NCBI GenBank assembly: GCA_950097015.1
Contig: CATNEN010000001.1
Coordinates: 16,186,501 to 16,250,500 of the forward strand
Direction of reading: 5' to 3'
From: Macrostomum hystrix
Taxonomy: Eukaryota > Platyhelminthes > Macrostomidae
Length of the DNA: 64,000 bases
Below, piece by piece: positions 50,501 to 62,855 of the stretch; within the stretch, counting starts at the first letter, position 1, and the number at the start of each line of letters is the position of its first letter. The translations under genes were made by a program, and so were the position numbers. The notes below the pieces were generated by a model. The model saw only the letters and a list, made by a program, of their open reading frames with translations. It did not search any database and was not told the origin of the DNA.

Positions 50501-52019
50501 ACTGTACAGAACCTAACATGCTTGAAATACTACTCGTATTTAAACGTTAGTAGTGCAGCAAGTTAAATGTTTGGTTTGTATAATCGTAATATTTAGTTTT
50601 TAGACATAAATTATTTACTATACATATACTTACTGTTTTACTGATCAGTGAGAGCTAGGAAATAAAATTTGTGTGCATCAGTGAAACAATTTACGAGTAT
50701 ATAGTGGAATCATCAAAATATTCTGAGCGTGTATACAATTCGATCTTCTGGTCGGCCATGCATATTCCGGCTGTCTGCAGTAAACCGCTCAATAGCCGTA
50801 TAAAATGATTGATAATGCGGCAACTGCTTTAATTGCATTACATCTCGAATAGCTATGTATTTAGGAGTATATAGAATAGGTAGAAATCGCATAATTGAGA
50901 TAGTCCGTTTTCCGTCCGATTTGAGTCCGTAAAAAGGCGACGTGAATGTAAAATTTAACAAACACATGCATTTTGACCGCAGGCAATAAAAAGTTTTGTC
51001 GCAGAAGAAGCCAGTTGCACTAAACTTAATAAGAAGTCAGAATCAATTTTTTAGTTTCAAATTGCAGCTTAAAAACGAAAGAATGGCCTGAGCAAAGTTT
51101 TTGAAAGCGCATGCACTGCAAACTTTCACTTTGACCTGACCGGATCCTCAATTAATTAGCTATTATGTACGTGAGAATTCTCGATTCGATCAACGAATTC
51201 TCAAAAACTATTCACAGTAAGACACTACAATTCATTAGACAAGACAAAGTGAATACAAACACCGATATCAAACGATCGCCATCACTTTGTGGTTTATATA
51301 TAAGTTAATTATTAAGTGAAAGTCTATTTGATCAGCAATGTCAGTGTAGCTTAGTTAGGATATATTATGAAGCTACAGGAATATTTTTTACAAAAAAGAG
51401 TGTTATTTTAAAGCGCATAGTGTATATTTACTTTTATTTAGCAAAAAATACATATTTTTGCAACATATTATAATGAATTGTACCATGTCAGGCTTAAATG
51501 CCTATATACTATATAGCTAGGTTACAATTCCTATTTTCTGCCCTAGATACTTCAAGTCTAACTTCTGTTTATTCTTGGGCTTTCACAAGTGGCTATTTTA
51601 TTGAAACAGTGAAAGAAACTGTTATATAGCTATGATATGAGAACTAATTGTCATGAAAAATGTATTATTACTTATTAGCTGGTTTAGGTATGTGGCATGC
51701 AGTTTTGGTCATGCTTAGGCATTAAGAAGCAAAGATCTGTCAGTCAACAGTGAGCTATAGCCAATCATGCCTTTCATAATCTTGGATGGCAGCAGCATTC
51801 AGGCTAGCTCTTGTTGGCCAAGCACCAGATACAGTAGAAGTTCCAGTAAGCTCTCGTACATGCAGATTGAGAATCTTGCCATTCCTTAACCTGTTTGAAA
51901 AGGATAAGGTGGTTAAGAGAGTTGTTGGTTAGCTTGTTGGTTTTAAATGTATTAAACAGAGCAGAAAAATAAAAAACATAGCACATATTTTGTATAGGCT
52001 AAGTAATTAATATAATTTA
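50501..52019. other. AT-rich non-coding part of Y3
   Basis: Paralog of 1141-2680. No gene seen. Confidence 0.5.
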
Positions 52020-52180
52020 TTATACCTATCCGGCCAATTGTGCAGTATGGTCAACAGCACAGCCACAGCTATTGTGCAGCATACGCTCGTATCTAAAGGC
52101 TGCACATGGCTGTTCAGTCCATGGACTGAGGGATGCCAGACCCACCTTCAGTTCCCCTAGTTAATATTGGTACCCATTTT
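52020..52180 (-). mobile_element. SINE family 1, truncated
   Basis: Paralog of 2680-2842, with CAGTCCATGGACTG. It ends at the single ATTTTACAGCT that is duplicated around SINE family 2 in Y2. Confidence 0.7.
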
Positions 52181-52515
52181 ACAGCTGGGTTGTAGCCAGC
52201 AGTTAGAGCGTTGGACTCGCATCTTAAAGCTTGATGGTTCGATTCCTGACTCGTATTTCAATTTGTGTCTCTAAGAAAGGCACTTAACTCTGAATTGCTT
52301 CAGTTCACCTAGCTAGCTATTAAATGGATGGGTACCGGTATTAGCTGTGGTAACTTATGGTGGGTGTAGCCTCACCCCAGTCAGTGGACTGTACTGGCTG
52401 TAGTCCACAGCCATACACAGTCTTCAGATGCGCTGCAAAATAGTTGCAGCTGTGGTTGTGCTGTCGGCTACACATCTGGCCCAATAGTGACAGGTGTAAT
52501 TAGTTATTGCATTAT
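52181..52515 (+). mobile_element. SINE family 1, full length
   Basis: tRNA-like head with TAGCCAGCAGTTAGAGCG and B box GGTTCGATTCC, the same body as 3261-3600, tail ATTATTATTA. Confidence 0.8.
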
Positions 52516-52934
52516 TATTAAATTTTTAACTGGGTGAACTGAAGCAAATAAGTTAGGCGTCTTGCCAAAGGGCATAAATTGTACTAGTAGAGTTGGGAAC
52601 CAAACCCCCACCCTAATTCCCGCTGCCTCATCTCTCCCATGTCTAATCCCTCCCCTTTCTCAGATTCCTACAGATAAAACGGCCGTCGTCTTTTAGGTTC
52701 TGTACGTGGCCCACAGGCTAATAAGTTTGACGACACTTAGCTGCTAAATACCATTGAACCAGACCAAATAACTCATGTATACACTGGGATACACTGAGAT
52801 ACCAGTACAAGTAATTTATCTTGCCTTAACTTGCTGCTGTTTCAAGATCTACTACACACCCATCTCTAAAGTTATCAGAGCTACTAATAAATGAACAAAA
52901 GTGTTTTTAAACCAACCTTGTACATGGATGCAAA

Positions 52935-53165
52935 TAACTAATAATTGATTACACCAATTGGGCCAGATGTGCAGCCGACAGCACAGCCGGAGCTATTGCA
53001 CGGCGCATCTGAAGACTGCGTACAGCTGTACAGTCCATGGTCTGGGGGGACGCCACACCCACCTTCAAATATCCCAGCGAATGCTGGTACCATTTAACAG
53101 CTGGGTGAACTGAAGCAATGCAGTAGTTACATAAGTGTCTTGCTAAAGGACACAAATTGTCTCAC
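52935..53165 (-). mobile_element. SINE family 1, 3' part
   Basis: Paralog of 3795-4070: GTCCATGGTCTG, GCTGGTACCATTTAACAGC, CTTGCTAAAGGACACAA. Confidence 0.7.
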
Positions 53166-53977
53166 ATGAATGCAGCAGACCAAATAACCCTAGCTAGTAC
53201 CAACAGCTGTCAATAGCTAACGAATGGCTATAAGTTTTATGACACTTTAGGGTCTGACATACAAATGTGGTCTATGTTTAGTAAGCCTTTTAGTTCAAAA
53301 ATGCATGCATAGCACCTTTTTAGACAAACTGAACCTGTACACATTTATAATCGAAACCAATGGCTCAAAAAGCTAGTAGCTATCAATTGTGGGTTAGATG
53401 CCAAGTATTTCACAAAAGGATCATGATTAGTCAAGCACTTACAATGTGACTAGTTCTCAGATGCACTGATGTAAGGAAAGCAGTTGCTAGGTAGTACTGC
53501 CTTAAGCCAGTCAACAACGCCACCATTCCAGCTAGTGTGATAAGTACCTGTTCAATATTGTTGAATATTTTAATAGCTGAAAAATTTATTACTATTAGCC
53601 ATTTAAATTAGTCTGATAAAAAATGTTCGAGCTACAATTAAAACTAGTAACTCACCAGTCAGCTGAATTTATTTAATAGAACACTCTTGCCGAAACCTAG
53701 TCTTGTTTCGTCTGTCTTTGAATTTCTTTTATTTGTTTAATTCCTTCGAGATTCTTTTGATTGCTTCTCATTTGATTCCTCTGAGATTTCAGTGCTGAGT
53801 GCTCTTAAAAATCGATAATCATACAAAGATCTGTTCATACGATTTTGATTAAAAAGATACGAATTTGATTGAAACCACTTAATTTCAGATAGATTGCCAG
53901 TTATCTACTGTCGGATATCGAAAATCTATTGTCGGATCTACTGTCTACTGTCTACGATCTACTGTCGGAGATCTAAT
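53166..53977. other. Non-coding part of Y3 ending in a short repeat
   Basis: Aligns with 4071-4870. At 53900-53970 it has GATCTACTGTC/ATCTACTGTCGG repeats instead of the 20-bp minisatellite of Y2. No gene. Confidence 0.5.
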
Positions 53978-54178
53978 ATGGAAAATCAGCAGAAGCAGCA
54001 GCAGCAGAAGCAGCAGCCCCAGAAGCAGCAGCAGGGCCCTGGCTCACCGTGGCTTCTTGAGCCACACACGGTGGGCCAGGGCCGAATTAAAGTGTGGAAA
54101 GTGAAGGTAGGTGCCGGGGCATCTGCCAACTTCACCCCGCCCCGGCACCTAGCTTCGGGCTCGGGCGGTGATAAATAA
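53978..54178 (+). CDS. Gln-rich mini-ORF, Y3 version (66 aa)
   Basis: Begins MENQQKQQQQKQQ and shares GPGSPWLLEPHTVGQG, WKVKVGAGASANFTPPRHL and a Gly/Ser-rich end with the Y2 version. A two-residue insertion in the middle and changes in the Gln run keep the frame. The two hairpins described at 5097 and 5165 are present. Coding status is uncertain for the same reason. Confidence 0.4.
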   Translation: MENQQKQQQQKQQPQKQQQGPGSPWLLEPHTVGQGRIKVWKVKVGAGASANFTPPRHLASGSGGDK

Positions 54179-55020
54179 AAGGTTTGTTAAACCACGTACT
54201 TTTTGCTATTTTATACCATGGTTCTTCGCAATTCTTGGGTTTTTTAAATAATTCCTAAAATATGCTTTTAAACGTCCTAAAAAACTATACCCGGTTTTGC
54301 AGGTTTTACTTTCCTTAAAAAGTTCATATTGGTGCTAGGTGGTAAAACTAAATATCTTTCTAGCCATTAGCTACACGTCGTTTAACATGCTGCAATTCAC
54401 ACCACAAATGCTAACACAATATTACAATAAAGCAAAATGCATGCACTCACATTTAATGACATTAGAGTTGGATGCATGCCCTTGTTGCCATTGGATAAAG
54501 CATTTATTAAAGGTGCATGTTTTTAACTAAATAATGATATTTGCGTTGCATGCAAATACCAATTACGTATTTAAATTATCGCATTTGCGCCATAAAACTC
54601 CTTTTCGCCTTTCAGAGCACATATTCAGATGAGCAGAAGCTATAGTTGTGCGCCATGATAGAAGCTAGAAGCTAGAGCTGCAGATGGATTTTTGGATATC
54701 TATGCCTTCGTGTCTTTATATTTATTTCACGCTTATTTATTTATTACATGCACTGCATGCATTAAGTATTTATAAATTGCTTTAGCTTTGCACGACAACA
54801 AACATATTTATTGAGCTATTGCACCTTGCTTTGTGTTTAAGATGCACTTAAGATGCATGCATGCAATTAGCTTCTTAGAATGACTTGATATAATAGCTGG
54901 CATCTGTCCCTTAAAGGCTTGCTAAAATGTAGCTGAAATTCATAGTTGACCAGGGATCAAATTTCAACCGATAGCAAAAACTGTATACTGTCGAATTCCA
55001 ATTTTAGTTTTCCCCGTTCC
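54179..55020. other. Non-coding part of Y3
   Basis: Paralog of 5232-6200 without the GATACG patch. No gene. Confidence 0.45.
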
Positions 55021-55021
55021 A

Positions 55022-55360
55022 GAAAATCCTGAGACGTGTGTTGCAAGGTGGTCGGCAGAAAATGTACCGACGATCGACATCGCTCTTAGCTTTTACCTCG
55101 GATGTACAGGTATGCAGTTACTTTCTTCTTAAGCAGTTTGAGTTTAAATTCACATTAGGAATTCAAAATGAGATAAATGAATTGATCTAACCCTCTGCAG
55201 CATGGGGAATTTCAGTCAGCGTCGAGCACAAGTTGGCCCAGCGTCCCGGCTAGCTGCATCTGGCCGAGTTTAGCAGGTTAGAGAACGACAGCGACCTTCA
55301 CGAACTCCTTGTCATGTCAATAGAGTTCCACGGCTGCACTCGAACAACGTTAAGTGTGCT
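55022..55360 (+). pseudogene. Y3 copy of the possible two-exon remnant
   Basis: Counterpart of 6208-6540. Two additional bases (CGACGATCGACATCG) make the first block read WSAENVPTIDIALSFYLG, a smoother frame than in Y2. The second block keeps the TAG stop. Family unassigned. Confidence 0.3.
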
Positions 55361-55740
55361 TTTTGTTTTTTAGTTTATGAAATAATGTGCAGCAACTATT
55401 AGTTTATTTATAGTATAGCATTTATAAGTACTCGTAGATATCATACTTTTATAGGAAACAGTCGGTCTCAATTACATGTCTTCAAAATCAAGGCTTAATT
55501 ACAGATGATAAGTCATGCATGGACAATATGAGAAAACACAAGAAAACAGAACAAAACATGGCCGTAAGAAACAATAGTTTACATGAGTGAAGTAGCGCAA
55601 CTGACAATCAGACAATCCGTGATGTAATTCTGAGTCATTGTCTGGATCATGTGATTTCTAGGGCAATGTAGGGATTTCTGAGGTATTAATTAAATTATGG
55701 GATTTCTGATTTGGGTGTCATTTTGTCTCAGTCATTTTTC

Positions 55741-56453
55741 TAAAAAAGTTTTAATTTCTCGTGGTCGAAGTGAAATTTGTAAAAGTGCTTGTCTCTTGGG
55801 TGGGTCTTGGTGATAAGCTTGTCCTCATAGTAATGCCTCAGCGCTCGCTTCATCGTTTCAAAGCTCATGTCCCGCCGCTTGTAACTGCCCTACGCCTCTG
55901 CTAGGCCGGTTGGGTTTAGAATTTGGAAAATGCCCTCCAGCTTGTTCTCCCAGCGCAAGCAGGGTGGCGACAGGTCAGCGACAGGCGGAGTTTCGAGTAA
56001 CTGGTACAGAAACTCCCACAGCCAAAAATTCCTGTCTGAGGTTGGGCAATGCTAAGTTTTGATAGCTAATTGTTGTTAAATACTAAAGATTCTCAAATCC
56101 CAAATTTTCGCAGCTCAAAAACACTAACCGATGCCAGCACGCTTCTTCCTTGTTCTTTTTATGACGCCTGGCGGCTGCACATGCGTTGGGAGATGCGAAG
56201 TGGGCGGATCAAGCGAATGAACCCAGCAAAGGGAGCAATCAATCGCCGAAGCATTCAGTCGCTGCTGCGGATGCTGTTGCTGTCCGATGGACCAGATGGA
56301 CTCCGATGCGCTCATGGCCCCAGTGTCATCTTCGTTGGCAACCGGCTTGTACAAATCGAAGAGGGCAGCGCTTTCGTAAGACTGGAGGTCACTGAATTCG
56401 CAGCGCATCACGGCGAAGTCCAAATTGTCTAGACTGCCCAGGTCATCGACGGG
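55741..56453 (-). pseudogene. ETS pseudogene, Y3 copy
   Basis: Exons 56453-56129 and 56035 to about 55741 correspond to 7637-7313 and 7219-6915. The linker exon product is identical in both copies over its length. The ETS domain has the same TAG in place of Trp. A one-base loss of A near the end alters the last few codons. The shared stop shows the damage preceded amplification of this Y lineage. Confidence 0.78.
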
Positions 56454-56894
56454 CTGGTAAGAATAAATGGGTTTGCGATTAGCTTGTCTCCCGTGAACAA
56501 TCAATCTAGACACAGTGTCCCATAGCTAGACAATCTAGCCACTCTCCGCAATCAAGTGTTGCTATAGTAACTGTCTTTCTAGCTATAAGCTAGCTACCTA
56601 GAAAATCTACGAGATTTTGATATACTCCTAATAGATACCCACTGTCTCCCATAGAACAACCAGTCACTGTCTCGAATCATATAGATTTACCTTTAGGGAT
56701 TCAGTTGTATTTCGGCTATCAAAATTCATTGTCCCAGTGTCTGGCACAGCCTCTAAGAGGAACCAGTTAATATTACTCTTGGCCGCTTCCGCTTTGTTGC
56801 TTATAGTTGTTGGAAAAAATATTGTGGCCGTGTCTCCGCTTTAGACAGCTAGCCAAATCAAGTTACAATGTAAGGTATCTATGCTACCCTAAAG

Positions 56895-56953
56895 CAAGGA
56901 CCTCTGAATACAAGCATCGATCTATTTATAGATGCTATTTATAGAAGTCCTTG
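56895..56953. mobile_element. 59-bp micro-MITE, Y3 copy
   Basis: Same CAAGGAC...GTCCTTG element with CCCTAAAG on both sides (56887-56894, 56954-56961). It is shared by Y2 and Y3 and absent from Y1 and the fragment at 49705. Confidence 0.75.
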
Positions 56954-57293
56954 CCCTAAAGAAACGCTTTGTTTGTCTAGTCTAGACTCTAGTGACTCTA
57001 GACTCTTATCTCTGCTGTGTATTTTACTTCCCCTCTGGATCTCTCAAAATTTAGTTGGGTTAGACCATGAAATTCCCCAGGCTATTGTATTGTCTACCAT
57101 TACGGTTGTAGACAATAATCAGTAAATATATTTCTAATTGGCATTGTCAAAGACAGTTGTTGTTGCTGTTTTGTTGTTGTATTGTCAATGACACTGATCC
57201 CTTTACAAATTTGGTAATATACGTTTATAATTTTAATTAAGGGCAATCATTCTAGACAGATAAATACTCGTATGTAAATTGGGTTTAAAACAT

Positions 57294-59599
57294 TGAAGTG
57301 GGTGGGCGTTGCAAGCGCTGACCTGCACTCATGAAAATAGATTCAGGGCGGGCGACATAGTCGACTTAATGACCGCTTAGCTACACGCGAGATTTCGCGG
57401 AAGGAGATGAGATGAAGGGGGGTTCAGCGGATGCAGGGAATGGTCCTATCGGCCTCAGGCTGGCCAGTCCCACTCGTCCCATAGGCCACAGGCATGACTG
57501 CCGTGCCTACCCCAAGCAGTGCTCGAAACCGGCTAAAAGTCTAAGAAGAGGGTCGGACTGCCCGGAATCGGACAGGGCAGGGCTAACTAGTCTACTGCCG
57601 TCAGTAGCGTGTAAGTAACTGACTCCTAACCGTGGTAGCGGTGGTCGAAACGGCCCAGGCTCTTGTCACAGAAATGCGGAAAGGCTATTGGCAAAGCGGA
57701 AAATGATCTCAGGTAGCGCCACCACCCAATGCGCCTACGTTGCCACCGCAGACATTTGGGAACTTGGGTCCCCCGAGTACACAGCTCCTAGTTTATCACG
57801 CAGATCTAGACAAGCCGAAAAATAGGGCATTCTGCAACTTCCGTTTTAGACTGGGGTGAGAACCCCAGAATGGATCGAGACACGCCTCAAAAGGGGATTC
57901 CTGAATTTGCGCTACAGGGGTCTAGAAAGGTGGTACTAAGAACTCGAATGAGAATCCATAGCCGGAATCCTACCCATGAAACATCAGGCACATTCTTTAC
58001 ATTAGACTGCAGCCTACACATTAAGTAACTAGCAAATCCGAATCTGTGTGAGATGAGGAAATCAGAGGCTGGAGAGATTAAGCAGAACCTGGCTGAGTGA
58101 TTATGCAAGCGAAGGATTAATTGGTCATCGCCCTCGCTTCCGTGGCGGCAGTCGCGAAAGGCGGGGAGCAGAGAGGAAACTAGATTGACAGGGGAGTTTG
58201 ACACGTACTCCTTGATCCGCCAGGGAGAGAGGAAAAACCCGCCAAGGAATTCCCCACCCCTAGCAGAGAAACACATGCTACGCTCCGCATTTTGCCTGCA
58301 AATCCCTAGCTCCTTATTACTCTTATGCGCGCTTACAATTGCCTTCCTGCCGCGGCCTTCAGCTCGGCATCACCAGAACCCGCCCCCCCTAAGCGATTAG
58401 CCACTCATGATAGAGGGCTGTCTAACGATAAAATAAGGGCGAAAGGGAGACATAGTAAAAGGTTTAAGTTGGTTATAAAAATAGCCCAATAAGTTAAATG
58501 ATGGCTGTAAATTAGATAGTTTATTAGGCTAAACAATTCCTAGCTCCCCTCCCACTAAGTGCCGCCTAACTTAAGGTAAATTGTCCCTTAGGATTAACAA
58601 TAATAAGCCGCTGCGCGGATTACTTAGCTGAACCTCGCTTGGCCGCGTGCTGCAGTCCCGTTGTTCTCGGGGAGAAAGGATGGGCAAAATTAGCAAGGCC
58701 GAGAAAGGAACTTCTGCGAGTTGGCAGGGGCCAACGCACTGGGAGCTCAGAGGCTCAATTTAGAGCTCACCTAAAGAGGTGGCTTGCGCTCAAGGAATGG
58801 AAACAGGCAATTGGCCTGTGCTATCTGCTCGGAGCTCAAGGCTCGAGGGTCTAAGCCCTACGTGGGTCCGGAATAGTGCTCTGGGTCCGGTGGGAGTCCG
58901 GCCCGGCAAGGAAGTAGGTCCGGGGAAGGAGAGGTAGGTCTCCCGGAAGGATAGGTAGGTTGTCCTAGGGGCAGCGCAGCGCGCTTTCTTAAATAGTCCT
59001 GCAGCACGCCAACCCCGACATCCATCAAAGCAACCCACATTCGCGCCAGCCTGTCAACGGGGAATCGAAGCGGCGATGGCCGCTCCGATTACCCAATGAA
59101 CCGACGGCGGGAAACGACAGATGTTCTGCTCGAACAGCCGTCGGCAGTCGGCCAATGATTGTTACTCCGCCAGGACAATGGGAAGCGCAGGCGCCGACCT
59201 GCCAACAGTGACATTTACATGTATCTAAAGGAGGGAGGTCATAAAGTCGAGCTGGGCTCGAATACTGTAAAGAAGTGGGGACATGAAGAATTAATGATCA
59301 CTCATAATGCCCGAGTGATTCCCAATATCTGATCGCGGTTTGGAGGAGAATTATGACCTAAACTACTCATACAATAAAAGCTGTGGCCGCGATCAGTCAT
59401 TCCTACAGGGGTCTAGACAGATCCAGGGAGAGGGGATTCGACGGCTACTTAATTCACCGCCGCCCCAAACCCGGCCCTAAGATTAATGATCGTGTTTGCG
59501 GCCAGCTGCTATGAGGGTCGCAATTATTAGGTACTTAAAAATTTGAAAAATTATGCTGGCTCACACTCCCACTCGATTCCCGCAGCACACTCCACATCA
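57294..59599 (-). repeat. 3' LTR of element B (2306 bp)
   Basis: Plus strand starts TGAAGTGGGTGGG and ends CACTCCACATCA, the same outer end as A. It aligns with the A LTR from about 57400 on, with many indels. A minus-strand TATTTAAG is kept (near 58990). Confidence 0.8.
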
Positions 59600-60225
59600 C
59601 TCCACCTTCGCTAGAGAAGAAATCCTAATGCGTACGTACGTACGGTTACTATAAATAGATTGGTGCGAGAGTAGAGAATGATCGGCGCCCCTAGTGATTA
59701 CGGTATAGCGTCCTATGGGGGGTGGGTGCGCATTCCAGTCGCGGCGAAATTGTTCTCGATGCCCAGGGGTATGCTCAGTCCCGGCTCGCCTTTTTCTCCA
59801 GGTGGTCGCAGCTGTGTCCATCTTTCCCTGCCCGACTTGGTTTCGGTTGCGCAATCCTGGGGGCCCGGCCGTTTTTCCTTGAGTCCGAGGGGTCCGGCCG
59901 TGCTCTCACCAGGTGGTTCCAGGTTGGTTGGCCCGTTCGCGTCCTCACCGATCCTGTTGCCGGGCATCGGTAGCCTCTGATTTGCCGCGCGCCCCAGGTG
60001 TTTCCGGCTGGCCGTGCCCGAAAATGCTCGCCGGGCCGGTTGCCTAGCCGTTGCGCGCGGTCCAATCGGCGCTGCAGCTGGTCGCAGCTGGGGAGACCGC
60101 TGCTCAGGCCGCTTGTGATTCTGTTGCCGGTCGAGGCGTCTCCTCCCCGAAAAGGTCAGGGCCATAACAACTAAACTGTCACTAGGGTCCCCCTATGCTG
60201 GAATTCCCCACATTCCCAACTGTCT
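59600..60225. other. GC-rich region of element B upstream of the antisense gene
   Basis: Starts with the purine-tract complement CTCCACCTTC. It aligns with 10922-11670 after a deletion. Frames differ from A by indels, so none is called. Confidence 0.5.
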
Positions 60226-60279
60226 TCCTATTGGCTGGCGCTCCCGCCACTTTACCCCTAAACTTAGGTGCTATAAAAG
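60226..60279 (+). promoter_or_regulatory. Core promoter of the antisense gene, copy B
   Basis: CCTATTGGCTGGCG and TATAAAAG (60272-60279). The ATG is 111 nt after the TATA box. Confidence 0.7.
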
Positions 60280-60382
60280 CAAACACTTGACGCCCCATTA
60301 ACTCAAGCCTGCTATCTTCCACCTACCGCTGTTTGTCATCTACTCGACTGCTCGTTGCAAATCTTTTTCGACTAATCTGACC

Positions 60383-61062
60383 ATGAAGCCTACCACCCAG
60401 CCTGTTGTCCCGCTAGTCGACGCCGCGGGCCCGACCCAGCTGCTGCCTGATGAAGAAAGGTGAGTTATTTTGCTTCTACTCGGCCTCCCAAGGCCGGTTA
60501 TTAAGGGGGTTTTGCGAGAGTTATTGCATAATTATTAGAATTAACATTAATCATGACCCTTGGCACGCCCAGCTTGTTTTACTCGAAATTGATCCCTGCC
60601 CAGGCCCAGATGCCCACCCCGCTGTCAACTAAAGAAACACTGCTGGCAGTTTTCTTTTAATTAGAGTTGGGTTGGACTTTAATTTCACCTAATACCTGCG
60701 CTGGCGATCGTCGCTATCAATAACTCATGAGTTTATCGCCCACCTAATTTTTCAGAAAACAGATGCCGCCACCGCCCACGCGGATCACCTTCAGCATTCG
60801 TAAGTTGCCTGAACTTGAATTCTAAAACCTCTAAAACCCTATCCGAATCTTGCCACCATTTGAAATACTTCCAACTACCCGAGCCTATCATCAACATGGA
60901 AAACTCGCCTTCCTTCCCACAGAGATCGAAGTGCCCTTCGGGCAGACGAATATTCCGGCAATGGTTCATAGCAATGCCCTGCTGGGGCCGCTTGGCCTGG
61001 CCACGGCGGCCGGCATAATGATGGCTGTGGCGGCACTATGGTACAGCCACCACCGCCAGTGA
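60383..61062 (+). CDS. Antisense spliced gene, copy B, 86 aa
   Basis: Exons 60383-60459 (donor GTGAGT), 60756-60799 (TTTTTCAG; donor GTAAGT) and 60923-61062 (CCCACAG; stop TGA), 261 nt in total. The product has MPPPPTRITF in the middle and a hydrophobic C-terminal stretch (GPLGLATAAGIMMAVAAL) followed by WYSHHRQ. Compared with A, the N-terminus is poorly conserved, while PPTR-TF and the GP-G...AAG...M membrane part are retained. Same splice phases and same middle-exon length. It is encoded opposite to gag. Function unknown. Confidence 0.82.
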
Positions 61063-62125
61063 AGTGGTCTGGAAAAAGTTCTCCTATGAAAAAGTGACCC
61101 ATAGTTTCTTTTTTCGAATTACTGGTGTGTATAGAATTTTCCTAGTGTGCCGTGCTGCCTCCGTCGTTTTTTTTGAAAAATACAATTTTGCGAGTGTACC
61201 GTGCTGCTTCCGTAGTTTTAAAAATGTGATTATTCAGCCTGCCCAGTGATTTCTAAGCGATCTCTTTCGTTAAGTTCTTCACTGTTTTTTCTTCCTCTTA
61301 GAAACCTTATGCTCCTTCATACTAGAAGAACTCCAATCGAAAAGGCAACACGTCACCTGAGCTTGCCCACTAAAGTTTACCTCCTTACTAATAGTAAGTT
61401 TTAATCTGGCCCGAAAGCATATAGCATTGTTCTTACTTAGGTGCCCGCAGTTCCATTGACTCATCCTAGTTGTAAACAACCATGTTCCCAGACTAAGTGC
61501 CCTTTCATTCTCCTTGCATTTTACGTGAGAAAGAAAACCATTTGACAACTCGCTAACCCTCCGAGCCAATGAGAACACTCCCCTTAAGTCCTATCGTATG
61601 CCCGATCGGTTCCTTGTTTTGTGACTGCCCTCAACAAACATAGAGGTGCCCAACATACCACCCCGCTCACTTTAGCGGGTTGGTATCCCTCCTAAAATAG
61701 AAATCGTCCCGAGATGCACCCCACAGACCCACCCGAAGCAAAAAGGATAAAGAAGGGTGCCATGCATAATGCGGTGCGAAAAATGTTAAATGTTTGAGAA
61801 AAGAAGGTGCACTTCCTAGTTTGCTACAATCATTGAAAACATCTCATGCGAAAATCGTACAAGGGGAATTTCACCCCATTACGTATGTTTTTGTGGTTTT
61901 GGCTAGATTATAATAATTTTTAGGCAGAATTTTGGCGCCAAGATGGCTTTAATGAAAAAGGAAAACACAACACTACGAGAAAGAGTGCGCGGTGCGAAAA
62001 GTTATTAAAGGGGAGAAGAAAAGGGGAAAGGACAAGGGGGGAACAGGGAACAGGGGCCTAAAGGATAGGGGTCCTATTCCTACAGTTCGGCGGTCACCGC
62101 CCCAATTGATCCTACCTCGCGCCTC
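61063..62125. other. Non-coding interior of element B with conserved hairpins
   Basis: Holds ATACCACCCCGC/GCGGGTTGGTAT near 61659 and GGGGAATTTCACCCC near 61862, as in A. No gene. Confidence 0.5.
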
Positions 62126-62707
62126 CTATTCTTCGGCCTCTTCCTTGATGGGCGTGCTTTCTGCTGGTCCCTCGCTAGCTCCTTCGCCTTCCATCTCTCT
62201 CACCATGCGGCCGAGCGTGCTGTCCCCGGGCGGTGGCTCTTCGGCGATGCGATGTCCGTGGAGCCATTCACGCCAGTCCGGGTCTGCCGCTGACCTCAGG
62301 GTGACCTCTGGCATCCCGATCCGGCGCATGACCAGCTGGTGCTCCAACTCTTCCTGTCCTGGGATCCTTTTGGCCTGCAACCAGGACGCGAGCTCATCGG
62401 GGATGGTGATGCTCCAATCCTCTGGCGGGCTGTACTCCATCCACCGCAGGTTCCAAGGGAGGTTTGCTTCGTCTTCTCCCCTAGGCGGCAGAGGATCCCG
62501 CTCCTCGCACCACGCCTGGGCCAGCCACCTAGATTCTGCCAGCTGGCAGGCAAGGGCGAGGTCGACGCCTGCTTGGGCCGCTCGGCCTAACATGGGTAGC
62601 AGCCACAGGCGGACCATCAGCCAGGTCCTCTTCCCTGCCAGTTCGCGGCGATAGTCCGTGGCGGCCACCTCTAGCCACCACGCCAGGACGGTGCCAAAAC
62701 TTGCCAT
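62126..62707 (-). CDS. 193-aa ORF of element B, unknown function
   Basis: Equivalent of 13633-14217. Shared blocks include DYRRELAGKRTW, MVRLWLLP, LGRAAQAGVDLALAC, PPRGEDE, LPWNLRW, EYSPPEDW and PPPGDSTLGRMVREMEGE. The more variable region is the centre (residues about 120-150). Starts at ATG 62707, about 150 nt after the protease stop. A conserved reading frame in the absence of pol makes it a core component of this element family. Confidence 0.85.
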   Translation of the reverse strand: MASFGTVLAWWLEVAATDYRRELAGKRTWLMVRLWLLPMLGRAAQAGVDLALACQLAESRWLAQAWCEERDPLPPRGEDEANLPWNLRWMEYSPPEDWSITIPDELASWLQAKRIPGQEELEHQLVMRRIGMPEVTLRSAADPDWREWLHGHRIAEEPPPGDSTLGRMVREMEGEGASEGPAESTPIKEEAEE

Positions 62708-62855
62708 GTCTCCGCTAGAAATGGAATATCTATCCCAAGAACGAAATGAATGTCTCCCCTACACGCGGCTCTCCCTCTAAATAGTATCAAGGCCAGAAGG
62801 GGGGGGAAGAGAAGGGGGAGGGGGGAAAAATGGGGAGGGAGGAAGTTCCTCAGCC

